A stretch of DNA of 64,000 bases from [Leptolyngbya] sp. PCC 7376. Lineage in GTDB: Bacteria > Cyanobacteriota > Cyanobacteriia > Cyanobacteriales > MRBY01. Location: positions 3,022,036 through 3,086,035 of the forward strand of contig NC_019683.1 of assembly GCF_000316605.1 (NCBI RefSeq), in the 5' to 3' direction. The translations under genes and the position numbers were made by a program. Below are positions 38,676 to 46,583 of this stretch, piece after piece (within the stretch, counting starts at the first letter, position 1; the number at the start of each line of letters is the position of its first letter). The notes below the pieces were generated by a model. It ran no database searches and was not told the DNA's origin. It saw only the letters and a list, made by a program, of their open reading frames with translations.

Positions 38676-39005
38676 CTAAGCAACTAATTGGGAACTGGGT
38701 AAATCCGCAGGGGCAAACTCAGCGAGGTTTAAACCCTTTTCAAAGATCTCATCGATCGCCACCATCTCCCCTTCTGTCGTCAGGAATTTATGATCTGGTG
38801 TCGCTCGAATAACCCCACCATTATCGAGTTGGTATTCGAACATCTGGCGATCGCCCCTTTGATGCCACTGTTCAACAGGTTGGGTATAAACAAACCCATT
38901 CTCATCAATACTGTAAACACTGCAAAGTAATTCTTTCTCCACAATCTCTCGAATGGGCAACACACCATATTCAACTGTCACAATGGGCGTTTCACCATCG
39001 AGGCA
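38676..39005 (-). other. DnaE split intein, N-terminal part
   Basis: It codes for residues 782-890 of the dnaE-N product. Catalytic Cys1 follows KFAEY. Block A is [14 protein letters not shown] and block B is ATPDHKFLT with the conserved His. There is no homing endonuclease. Known relatives are the Ssp and Npu DnaE split inteins. Confidence 0.93.
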
Positions 39006-41348
39006 ATACTCCGCAAACTTCACCATTTGATCAAACAGATCCTTTGAAACTTCCTGAGGTACACCATTTTTTGCCGCACCATCAATAAATTTCACCTCAT
39101 GCTTTTTCATTTCGGCGATTTTCTTTTTACCCATCGCTCGGCGCAATAGATCCGCTTCCCCAAGGGAATAGCCCGCCAAATCCTGCGCCATTTTCATGAT
39201 TTGCTCTTGGTAAACGAGCACGCCATAGGTTTCTTTGAGAATGGGACGGAGCAGTTCATGTTGATACCGAATTTCTTCGCGGCCATGCTTACGGTCGATA
39301 AAAATAGGGATCAGACCAGCATCTAGTGGGCCCGGACGGTAGAGCGCCAAAATAGACGAAATATCCTCAATGCCCGAAGGCTTCAGATCTTGCACAATCT
39401 TTTTCATACCATCGGACTCTAGCTGGAAAATTCCTGCCAGTTGGCCTTCTTCAAACAGACCATGGGTATTTTTGATATCTGGGGGTAGTTTTTTCGCTGT
39501 ACCCTTCGCCAAAATTTCTAAAGCTCTCCGTTCATCGAGAGGCAACTGATCTAGATCTAATTCGACATCGCGATGTTTTTGGACGAGGTCAGCAGTTTTC
39601 TGAATGGTGGTGAGGTTACGCAGCCCCAAAAAGTCCATCTTGAGGAGGCCCATCGCCTCCACATCTTCCATGTAGTACTGCGTGATCACAGCACCCTCAT
39701 TGTTGCGCTGCAATGGCACAGCTTCATCGAGGGGATCAGAGGAAATTACGACTCCGGCAGCGTGTACACCAAAGGTTTTATTGGTTCCTTCAATACGGAT
39801 CGCCATATCCAGCCAACGTCGCACACCCGGATCGGTATCATAACGACGCTTAAATTCGGGCTCTGGTGTGTCGTCCGAGATCATTACCTTAAGCTTGGCG
39901 GGCTTACCTCTGGCAACAGGAATCATTTTTGCCATTTCATCGGATTCGGCATAGGGAATATCCAGCACCCGCGCAACGTCTTTGAGCACTGCTTTCGACG
40001 TCATTTTATTAAAGGTAATAATCTGCGCTACTCGCTCTTTGCCATATTTTTCGGTGACATATTCGATCATTTCCTGTCGCCGCTCAATACAAAAATCTGT
40101 ATCAACATCAGGCATTGATTTCCGTTCGGGATTTAGGAAACGTTCAAATAATAAGGTGTGGTGAATGGGATCAATATTAGTAATACCGAGGGCATAGGCG
40201 ACAAGAGACCCCGCGGCTGAGCCACGTCCAGGGCCAACGGGAATGTTATGGTCGCGAGCATATTTGATGTAGTCCCACACCACCAAAAAATAGGTAGAGA
40301 AACCCATCCGCTGCATCATTTTCAGTTCATATTCGAGGCGTTCTTTATAGGTAGGGTCAACTTCGCCGCGAGTTTTGCATTTCATGCGCTCCTTGAGTCC
40401 TTCCCATGTCACTTCTTCGAGATAACTATCAGCAGTGTGGCCGCTAGGGATTGGATAATCGGGAATGCGGGGTTCTCCCAAAATTTTGTAAGGTTGGACT
40501 TTTTCAGCGACTTCTAGGGTGTTAGCGATCGCCTCTTCGATAACTTCGGGGTCTAGGTGATCCTGAAAGAGCATACGCATCTCTTCCGCAGATTTAATAT
40601 ATTCTGTGCCGCTATACCGTAGGCGTTTATCTTCGGTAATCAGTTTGGCAGTTTGGATGCAAAGTAGGGCATCGTGGGCTTCTACGTCGTAGCAAGAAAT
40701 GTAGTGGGAGTCATTCGTCGCGATGATTTTAATGCCAAGCTTGCGGGCAATTTTGACGATCGCCACATTAACAATGCGGTCTTCCTGGGAGCCATGGTCT
40801 TGGATTTCGAGGTAATAGTCATCACCCAATAAATCTTTGTACCATTTAGCCACATCCAACGCTCTCTGATATTCGCCCTTAAGGATGCACTGAGGCACTT
40901 CACCGCCAAGGCAAGCACTAGTCATAATTAGACCTTCATGGTGCTTTTCGATCAGTTCTTTGTTGATACAGGGACGCGCGAAAATCCCTCGGCCTTGGTA
41001 ACCCTCAAGGTGAGAAATCGTGGTGAGTTTAACGAGATTTTTGTAGCCTTGAGTATTTTTGGCGAGGACAACTTGATGATATTTTTTGTGGCGTTTTAAT
41101 TTACCGTTGCTCTGCATTTTGTCGTGGATGTCTGCATTAATCACATACATCTCATTGCCAATAATCGGCTTGATACCCTTGCCACGACAGGTTTTCAGTA
41201 GTTCAATTGCGCCATACATAACGCCATGATCCGTCAGGGCGATCGCTGGCATATTCAGTTCTTGGGCACGCTTAACGAGAGGCTTAATCTGGGACGCGCC
41301 ATCAAGGAGAGAATAATCGCTGTGAATATGCAGACCGACAAAGGACAT
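38676..41348 (-). CDS. dnaE: DNA polymerase III alpha subunit N-terminal half with split-intein N part
   Basis: 890 residues. The PHP domain starts [16 protein letters not shown]; polymerase motifs include [18 protein letters not shown] and [12 protein letters not shown] (catalytic Asp pair), and [12 protein letters not shown]. The extein ends KFAEY at residue 781. Cys782 begins an intein N-part ([18 protein letters not shown], block B TPDHKFLT) that runs to the C terminus, 109 residues. As in other cyanobacteria, the C half with the intein C-part must be encoded elsewhere; trans-splicing then makes the full replicative polymerase subunit. Both ends of the gene are duplicated nearby (35647-35832 and 42777-42964). 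Confidence 0.96.
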   Translation of the reverse strand: MSFVGLHIHSDYSLLDGASQIKPLVKRAQELNMPAIALTDHGVMYGAIELLKTCRGKGIKPIIGNEMYVINADIHDKMQSNGKLKRHKKYHQVVLAKNTQGYKNLVKLTTISHLEGYQGRGIFARPCINKELIEKHHEGLIMTSACLGGEVPQCILKGEYQRALDVAKWYKDLLGDDYYLEIQDHGSQEDRIVNVAIVKIARKLGIKIIATNDSHYISCYDVEAHDALLCIQTAKLITEDKRLRYSGTEYIKSAEEMRMLFQDHLDPEVIEEAIANTLEVAEKVQPYKILGEPRIPDYPIPSGHTADSYLEEVTWEGLKERMKCKTRGEVDPTYKERLEYELKMMQRMGFSTYFLVVWDYIKYARDHNIPVGPGRGSAAGSLVAYALGITNIDPIHHTLLFERFLNPERKSMPDVDTDFCIERRQEMIEYVTEKYGKERVAQIITFNKMTSKAVLKDVARVLDIPYAESDEMAKMIPVARGKPAKLKVMISDDTPEPEFKRRYDTDPGVRRWLDMAIRIEGTNKTFGVHAAGVVISSDPLDEAVPLQRNNEGAVITQYYMEDVEAMGLLKMDFLGLRNLTTIQKTADLVQKHRDVELDLDQLPLDERRALEILAKGTAKKLPPDIKNTHGLFEEGQLAGIFQLESDGMKKIVQDLKPSGIEDISSILALYRPGPLDAGLIPIFIDRKHGREEIRYQHELLRPILKETYGVLVYQEQIMKMAQDLAGYSLGEADLLRRAMGKKKIAEMKKHEVKFIDGAAKNGVPQEVSKDLFDQMVKFAEYCLDGETPIVTVEYGVLPIREIVEKELLCSVYSIDENGFVYTQPVEQWHQRGDRQMFEYQLDNGGVIRATPDHKFLTTEGEMVAIDEIFEKGLNLAEFAPADLPSSQLVA

Positions 41349-41425
41349 AAAGGCTAACCAACTCTATATGTAGTGGGTAGTTATCATTTTAGGGTAGGGT
41401 TTGGCGATCGCCACACATAAATATT
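41239..41425. repeat. dnaE-N head repeat, copy at the functional gene
   Basis: It covers the first 36 or so codons of dnaE-N plus about 75 bp upstream. A roughly 95% identical direct repeat is at 42777-42964. The codon-side edge is the HIP1 octamer at 41239-41246. Confidence 0.88.
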
Positions 41426-41733
41426 GTGAAAAAAAACAGGTCTTACGCAACCTAGTGTTCTGTTCCTTAAGTGATCAATATCCAACAAATGCAATGTTTT
41501 ATGATGACCCCGTATTTGAGCCAACAGTCGAACGAAATGGCCAAAGTACAATTTTAGACTTTTCTTAGAATTTATCTTGGCAAAGATACAATTTTCACGG
41601 CATCTTTAATGTTCTCCGGGAAATTACGGAATTAAAGTATTTAAAATTGTGGAATAGAAGATGGTAATTCCACTTTAGAGACTAAAAAAACACGATAACA
41701 ATTTAGTTCTCCCCCATACAGGTGCTTAACGAT
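41426..41733. other. Unassigned AT-rich spacer between dnaE-N and the Ser-repeat gene
   Basis: No gene, tRNA or repeat is recognised. A 24-codon ATG frame at 41494 (MFYDDPVFEPTVERNGQ) exists but is not supported by anything else. It presumably contains the promoter of the Ser-repeat gene. Confidence 0.4.
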
Positions 41734-42651
41734 ATGCCTAATGATTCAGAGAGAAGAGATGACCCTCAAGGTTACTTAGATCTCATCTACCTATTGATAA
41801 ACTCAAAAGTTAAGATTTCATCAAAAAAAACGTCAAACTTAACATGGAAAATCACACTTAATAATCCACAAATCAATTTCAATCTTACTCCGTTCAAGAT
41901 TACGATCAATATCGTGCAGATTGCACTTGTTAGCTTTTTTCTTGGCGGCTTTCTAGCTGTTGTTCTCAACACGAATCATTCTCTTCTACAACAGTCTGAA
42001 TCCTCTGAATCTTCTGAATCTTCTGAATCTTCTGAATCTTCTGAATCTTCTGAATCTTCTGAATCTTCTGAATCTTCTGAATCTTCTGAATCTTCTGAAT
42101 CTTCTGAATCTTCTGAATCTTCTGAATCTTCTGAATCTTCTGAGACGAGAAATCCTTTAGTGGCTCATCTAACTTACTTTGACTCCAATACCTCTATCGT
42201 TTTTGAGGCATGTTTGTTTGATGATGGTTTTTATCAACCTGAGGTTGCAGTAGCTGTCTGCGGGGAAGCCATTGCTTTCAGTGATAGCCAGAGCGATACT
42301 ATGTACAATCATCATGGCCTTTCAATCGGGAGCGTAGCAAACTTATTCGATTTCGATAGTACTTTTGAAGCAGATAATTCTTTTCAGTCTTTTATTGGAT
42401 TCTTAGGAAAAGATGTCGTCCTTGGATGGGACGACATCTTTTCCCCGACTGCCATTGTAACGACAAAACCAACTACCGTTGTCGCTAAGAAACCAACTGC
42501 CGTTGTAATGACCGAACCAACTGCTATTGTCGCGACAAAACCAACTACCGTTGTAATGACTGAACCAACTGCCGTTGTACCCACTCCAACTTTTGTTCTG
42601 CCAATTTGGCTTGGGATATTTGGATCGGCACGCCATCGCAGCAGGAGTTAG
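41734..42651 (+). CDS. Membrane protein with (Ser-Glu-Ser)16 tract and Pro-Thr repeats
   Basis: 305 residues from ATG 41734. Order: polar N terminus, one membrane helix (about 58-80, IVQIALVSFFLGGFLAVVL), a tract of 16 Ser-Glu-Ser units encoded by a nearly perfect 9-bp repeat (41995-42138), a soluble domain of about 100 residues (TYFDSNTSIVFEACLFDDGFY...), then six 8-residue PTxVV repeats encoded by 24-bp units (42445-42588). It looks like a single-pass protein with a flexible stalk. I recognise no family. It lies between two copies of the dnaE-N head and has no HIP1 site. Confidence 0.65.
   Translation: MPNDSERRDDPQGYLDLIYLLINSKVKISSKKTSNLTWKITLNNPQINFNLTPFKITINIVQIALVSFFLGGFLAVVLNTNHSLLQQSESSESSESSESSESSESSESSESSESSESSESSESSESSESSESSESSETRNPLVAHLTYFDSNTSIVFEACLFDDGFYQPEVAVAVCGEAIAFSDSQSDTMYNHHGLSIGSVANLFDFDSTFEADNSFQSFIGFLGKDVVLGWDDIFSPTAIVTTKPTTVVAKKPTAVVMTEPTAIVATKPTTVVMTEPTAVVPTPTFVLPIWLGIFGSARHRSRS
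41995..42138 (+). repeat. 9-bp tandem repeat, 16 units, in coding sequence
   Basis: Units TCTGAATCT (the first ends TCC). All units keep frame, so slippage changes protein length by three residues without frameshift. Confidence 0.97.
42406..42444. repeat. Perfect 16-bp inverted repeat inside the Ser-repeat gene
   Basis: GGAAAAGATGTCGTCC (42406-42421) and its exact complement (42429-42444) enclose 7 nt. There is no T tract, so it is not a normal terminator. It directly precedes the 24-bp repeats. Confidence 0.9.
42445..42588 (+). repeat. 24-bp imperfect tandem repeat, six units
   Basis: Encodes PTAIVTTK, PTTVVAKK, PTAVVMTE and similar octapeptides, with alternating TK and TE ends. Confidence 0.9.
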
Positions 42652-42776
42652 TTTTCTTGCCAAGATCTCTCCTTGAGAATGAAGGAACAGATAATGCTCC
42701 ATACTTCAATCTTAGTAAAGAGACATCTTTTATCAATCAGGCGATCACCTCATACAAGATCCTGAGATCCATCAAG

Positions 42777-42964
42777 GTGATCGCCGGCATATTCAGTTCT
42801 TGGGCACGCTTAACGAGAGGCTTAATCTGGGACGCGCCATCAAGGAGAGAATAATCGCTGTGGATATGCAGACCGACGAAGGACATAAAGGCTAGCCAAC
42901 TCTATATGTAGTGGGTAGTTATCATTTATAGGATAGGGATTGGCGATCACCACGCAGAATATTT
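42777..42964. repeat. Duplicate of the dnaE-N head and promoter region
   Basis: Same orientation as dnaE-N. The minus strand encodes [20 protein letters not shown]... from 42886 down to about 42777, then runs into unrelated sequence. The differences from 41239-41348 that I see in the coding part are synonymous (for example at the Phe and Ile codons). Upstream similarity continues about 75 bp. Non-functional as a gene, but it may keep promoter activity. Confidence 0.88.
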
Positions 42965-42983
42965 GATCAGAAAAACATGTCCT

Positions 42984-43241
42984 ATGCAGCTAAATTATGT
43001 CGTTCTCTATGTCGACAATCTTCAAAAGTCCTTTGAGTTTTACAGCGAACTAGGGTTTGAGTTAACAGCAGAGCAACACGGCGAAGGACCAAAGCATTAT
43101 TCTTTCCCAGTTGGCAATGTCATCTTTGAGATTTATCTAGCCAAAAATAATGCTGTTTCTCATATGCGATTGGGCATTGAAGTAGATATCAATGTGAATG
43201 GGTGGGACGGATCTTTGAGATTTTCGGGGTTAAGAAAATAA
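42984..43241 (+). pseudogene. VOC/glyoxalase-family fragment
   Basis: 85 residues from ATG 42984: LNYVVLYVDNLQKSFEFYSELGFEL, GPKHYSFPVGNVIFEIY, MRLGIEVD. This is the first half of a vicinal-oxygen-chelate fold. After GIEVDINVN the frame goes off-family and stops; a neighbouring frame continues (EWVGRIFEIFGVKKI), suggesting a frameshift, but the usual C-terminal metal-ligand motif is not found. Probably a truncated gene at the edge of the dnaE-head duplication. Confidence 0.55.
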
Positions 43242-43354
43242 TCAACCGTGGCATTACAAGTTTTCTTGAGCAGAGGGGAACCCACTTGATAACTATTTTT
43301 TTCGGTATTTAAACCCAACAAATAGCCTCTGATTTTTCTCGGTAACCACTGCAA

Positions 43355-43612
43355 ATGGCGATCGCATGGCCACTGGATAAAACAGCCTTCAAATTACCTT
43401 TTGGACTACTTCCCAGTGCCGGAAAACCAAGTCTCAGTAACTATTTTTTCTATTACAACTTAGGTATTGAAATGGGTGTGCTATTACCTTTGAGTATATC
43501 TTTGGTGCTTATTAGATCACAAAAAACAACTTGGTGGAAGTGGGGCATTATCGGTTTGTTACTCGCGATTTCGATCTTTTTTATGCATTGGGCATATGGT
43601 CTCAGTCGCTAA
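43355..43612 (+). CDS. Small two-helix membrane protein, hypothetical
   Basis: 85 residues. Two membrane helices (about 36-53 and 62-80, WGIIGLLLAISIFFMHWAYGL). Its start overlaps a HIP1 site. No family recognised; could be the end of a longer disrupted gene. Confidence 0.4.
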   Translation: MAIAWPLDKTAFKLPFGLLPSAGKPSLSNYFFYYNLGIEMGVLLPLSISLVLIRSQKTTWWKWGIIGLLLAISIFFMHWAYGLSR

Positions 43613-43734
43613 AAAGAGGCGATCGCCATTCATGATGTCAGAGCTCATGTTTATGTAGTGTTGTATTTACGTTGTGTTTTCATTTCGATTCTTTTCGCTA
43701 CCATCGAAATAGCGAAGCTCTAGAGGGTCACATC

Positions 43735-44736
43735 ATGGCTAAACCCCAAGTAACAAAGGCAATTCTCCTCAAAGATGTCACCGATAAAGATACGGTTAAG
43801 TGGGTGCAATCCCAGTTGGCAAGTGGTGATTATTTGAAGACTAGCGATGTTGATGGTTTAGTGGGGCCGAAAAGCATTGGCGCTTTGCGAGAATTTAAAG
43901 AAGAAATGCTTTTGGCCTATCCCGAAGCAATTGGAGCAGGAACGATTGATGCCCTCGCGAAATTATCACCAAAACCAGAGGCCGGAGAATTTATTCCGAA
44001 AATCACCAAGGCTATTTTACTTAAAGATGTCACTGATGCTGAAACGGTGAAGTGGGTGCAATCGAAGCTTGTTAATGGTGCCTATTTGAGCCAGAGTGAT
44101 GTTGATGGAAAAGTGGGGCAAAAAACTATTGCTGCCCTACGAAAATTTAAAGAAGAAGGTTTTTTAGCCTATCCTGAAGCCCTTGGTGCTAGTACGATTG
44201 ATGCGTTAGATGAGTTGACACCGAAACACCAGGTTTCTGAGCAAGGCCAAGTTGTTCAATCGAGCTCCAGCGGTAGTACTGGCCCCAAAACAGGTAAATC
44301 CAGAACCTTACCTGTGGTAGGTCTCGTCTATGAAAATCAGATGATTGTGCCCAACAGCAACATTACTTGGGGTGAAATGACCCGGGGTTTTTCGCGATTG
44401 CCAATGTCTACAAGTCAGTTTGGTAGCCAAGAACAAATTGTCAGAAATATGATGGCAACGGCCAAAGCTTTTGGGAAAGTACGACAAAAATTTGGTTCAC
44501 CAATTCGAATTACCAGTGCTTATCGTCCACCGAATCTGAAAATTGGAGCATCAAGATCCCAACATAAATATGCACGGGCTCTAGATGTGCAGCCGATGAA
44601 TGGTAATTATCAGGGCTTATTAAATGCGATTAAGGCTGTGCCTGAGATTAAAGGGGTTGGTATTGCTGGGCCTCGCAAGGGATTTTGGCATATGGATATT
44701 CGACCCATCGCCAGACGAATTACGTTCGGTTATTAA
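43735..44736 (+). CDS. Peptidase M15-type carboxypeptidase with two peptidoglycan-binding repeats
   Basis: 333 residues from ATG 43735, preceded by AGAGGG. Two similar repeats of about 80 residues (TKAILLKDVTD...VKWVQSQL...DVDGLVGPKSIGALREFKEE) resemble peptidoglycan-binding domain units. After a Ser-rich linker comes an M15A-like catalytic domain: ITSAYRPP, SRSQHKYARALDV and GFWHMDIR, giving the zinc ligands His, Asp and His. Expected to cleave D-Ala-D-Ala or peptide cross-links in the wall. There is no signal peptide, so export or a lysis-type role is unclear. Confidence 0.82.
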   Translation: MAKPQVTKAILLKDVTDKDTVKWVQSQLASGDYLKTSDVDGLVGPKSIGALREFKEEMLLAYPEAIGAGTIDALAKLSPKPEAGEFIPKITKAILLKDVTDAETVKWVQSKLVNGAYLSQSDVDGKVGQKTIAALRKFKEEGFLAYPEALGASTIDALDELTPKHQVSEQGQVVQSSSSGSTGPKTGKSRTLPVVGLVYENQMIVPNSNITWGEMTRGFSRLPMSTSQFGSQEQIVRNMMATAKAFGKVRQKFGSPIRITSAYRPPNLKIGASRSQHKYARALDVQPMNGNYQGLLNAIKAVPEIKGVGIAGPRKGFWHMDIRPIARRITFGY

Positions 44737-44769
44737 TTGATATTTTGCTTAGAAAAGGCGATCGCCCCA

Positions 44770-45234
44770 TTATTCCCAACCTTGTTGTACTCGCGTAATT
44801 TTAGCGACCTCTGAGGAGATTAAATAACTCCAATCTCCATTGGAATCTTTAAATTGACGGCGTTCTTGATAGAGTTGCTTGGCTGTGGCGATAATCTGTG
44901 TCTTTTTCACGGCGATCGCCCAAGGTCTTAATATCAGGTCATTTATGGGCAAATTACTCACATGATGGCCGTCGATTTCGTAGATGCGAATAGGGTTATG
45001 GGAAGACAAACATCGATAGGGTTTGATTTGATTTTCAATCTGGGTACAGACAAAACGTTCAACGACTTCGCATAACACCAAACGATTAAAGAAAATCCAA
45101 AAATCGTTGTCTGTATCAATATTTGGAAAGCCGTTATTTTTTAAAGTTGGGATGAGTAGATCACCGTCGTCAAAACCCCATTTACTGAGGAGATGCTCGC
45201 TTTGAAATTCAATCAATGATGAACTATCCGCCAC
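44770..45234 (-). CDS. Hypothetical protein
   Basis: 154 residues from GTG 45234, just after the stop of the upstream ADP-ribosylglycohydrolase gene; the longer frame to 45318 would overlap that gene by 82 bp and is less likely. Soluble alpha/beta, with IPTLKNNGFPNIDTDNDFWIFFNRLVLCEVVERFV. No family recognised. Last gene of the minus-strand run that starts at 50727. Confidence 0.6.
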   Translation of the reverse strand: MADSSSLIEFQSEHLLSKWGFDDGDLLIPTLKNNGFPNIDTDNDFWIFFNRLVLCEVVERFVCTQIENQIKPYRCLSSHNPIRIYEIDGHHVSNLPINDLILRPWAIAVKKTQIIATAKQLYQERRQFKDSNGDWSYLISSEVAKITRVQQGWE

Positions 45235-45236
45235 CG

Positions 45237-46196
45237 TTATACAGTAGTTGCCATACTCAAAAATAGGCGATCGCCTAACGTCAGAATTTCGTCGTGATGG
45301 TGAATCAGTTTTTGCCATTCGTCGGGAATATTGTCTAGGCCATAATAAATACCCGCCAATCCACCGGCGATCGCCGCAGTTGTGTCTGTGTCGTCACCGA
45401 GGTTTACGGCAGCTAAAACTGTGTCCGCATAGTTGCCATTATTGAGGCAGCACCACAGAGAGGCTTCGAGTGTATGGACAACATAACCACTGGATTCAAT
45501 TTCTTCAATCGATAAATTGCCCACAGAACCGAGTAAGACATCCTCGTAATGTTCGAGTTCGTTGTGGTAAATGGAGTTGCTATAAAATTCCTGTGATCGC
45601 CTAATTCCTAATTCATAGGCTGTCGTCAAATCCTGATTTTTTAGAAGCTCAATGGCAATACTCAGATAAATGCCACAAGCGACTAATGAACGGGGATGGC
45701 GGTGGGTGAGAGATGAAATATTGTGGGTGAGATCCAGCAACTCTGCATAGGGCAACATGTCAGCGAAAAAAGCAAGGGGCAAAATTCGCATCAGAGAACC
45801 ATTGCCATTACTGCGTTCATCACTTCCACCCGCTTCTAAGGGACTGACCCCAGACAAAATTTTGCGAATGGCGATCGCCGTAGTTTGGCCCACATCAAAT
45901 GTTTCGCCGTGAGGAGTCCAATAGGATTGCTCTAGCCATAGCCCCATTTTTCGGCCTAGATGTTCTGGCAGCTCATCTCCTAAACCTACTTCGGCGATCG
46001 CCTCCGCAAGACAAAACGTCAAAGAGCTATCATCAGACCAAGTGCCAGGCGGTTGATTATAAGTCCCGAAACCTCGCATCGAAATAACCGGATCACTATG
46101 CCGTTCTTCCCGCGTTGAAAATTCCACCGGAACCCCCAGCGCATCTGCGACACAGACCCCCATTAAACCGCCTTTAATCTGAGCTGCTGTAACCAT
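45237..46196 (-). CDS. ADP-ribosylglycohydrolase family protein
   Basis: 319 residues. DraG/ARH-family motifs: GVCVADALGVPVEFS, GTWSDDSSLTFCLAEAIAE and GDDTDTTAAIAGGLAGIYYG, which bind the two Mg ions. Removes ADP-ribose from proteins or cleaves related substrates. Its start directly abuts the stop of the preceding gene, implying co-translation. Confidence 0.9.
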   Translation of the reverse strand: MVTAAQIKGGLMGVCVADALGVPVEFSTREERHSDPVISMRGFGTYNQPPGTWSDDSSLTFCLAEAIAEVGLGDELPEHLGRKMGLWLEQSYWTPHGETFDVGQTTAIAIRKILSGVSPLEAGGSDERSNGNGSLMRILPLAFFADMLPYAELLDLTHNISSLTHRHPRSLVACGIYLSIAIELLKNQDLTTAYELGIRRSQEFYSNSIYHNELEHYEDVLLGSVGNLSIEEIESSGYVVHTLEASLWCCLNNGNYADTVLAAVNLGDDTDTTAAIAGGLAGIYYGLDNIPDEWQKLIHHHDEILTLGDRLFLSMATTV

Positions 46197-46583
46197 CTAC
46201 TTTGCCTCTGGTAATGTCGCAAAAATTTGTTTGATCAGCATTTGCGTTTTATTTTCGAGCTTCTGCCAATCTACAGCACCTGATGCTTCAAAAAGGTTCG
46301 TGTCGATATCAACTTCGCAACTTTCTCCATTTACTGACTCACTCGGATATTGCACAAAACAGACCTGATAACACAAATCCCAGAGGTTAATATCGTGCTC
46401 CGCTTCCTCACATTTGAGGTGCAACACATAGCCAGGGTAAGGATCTTGAATTTCTTCGTATTCTCCTTCCCAGTCAGAATCTTCCAGTTGATCTCGAAAA
46501 TTATCCACAACCCGAATAAACGCTGGTTGCATCAACAATTGCGCTTGCTCCCATGCCGAATGGGTTTTAAATTTTGGCTTCAT
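46197..46583 (-). CDS. Conserved hypothetical protein
   Basis: 128 residues, acidic, soluble. Contains DPYPGYVLHLKCEEAEHDINLWDLCYQVCFVQY. Overlaps the end of folC by 17 bp and abuts the glycohydrolase gene, so it belongs to that operon. No known family recalled. Confidence 0.7.
   Translation of the reverse strand: MKPKFKTHSAWEQAQLLMQPAFIRVVDNFRDQLEDSDWEGEYEEIQDPYPGYVLHLKCEEAEHDINLWDLCYQVCFVQYPSESVNGESCEVDIDTNLFEASGAVDWQKLENKTQMLIKQIFATLPEAK

Noticed and set aside
41494-41568. 24-codon ORF upstream of dnaE-N
   Set aside because: Too short, no conservation evidence, no ribosome-binding site.
41995-42138. CRISPR-like repetition
   Set aside because: Units are contiguous 9-mers without spacers and lie in a coding frame.
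41960-42160. Leu-Asn repeat frame
   Set aside because: Shadow reading of the 9-bp Ser-Glu-Ser repeat in another frame.
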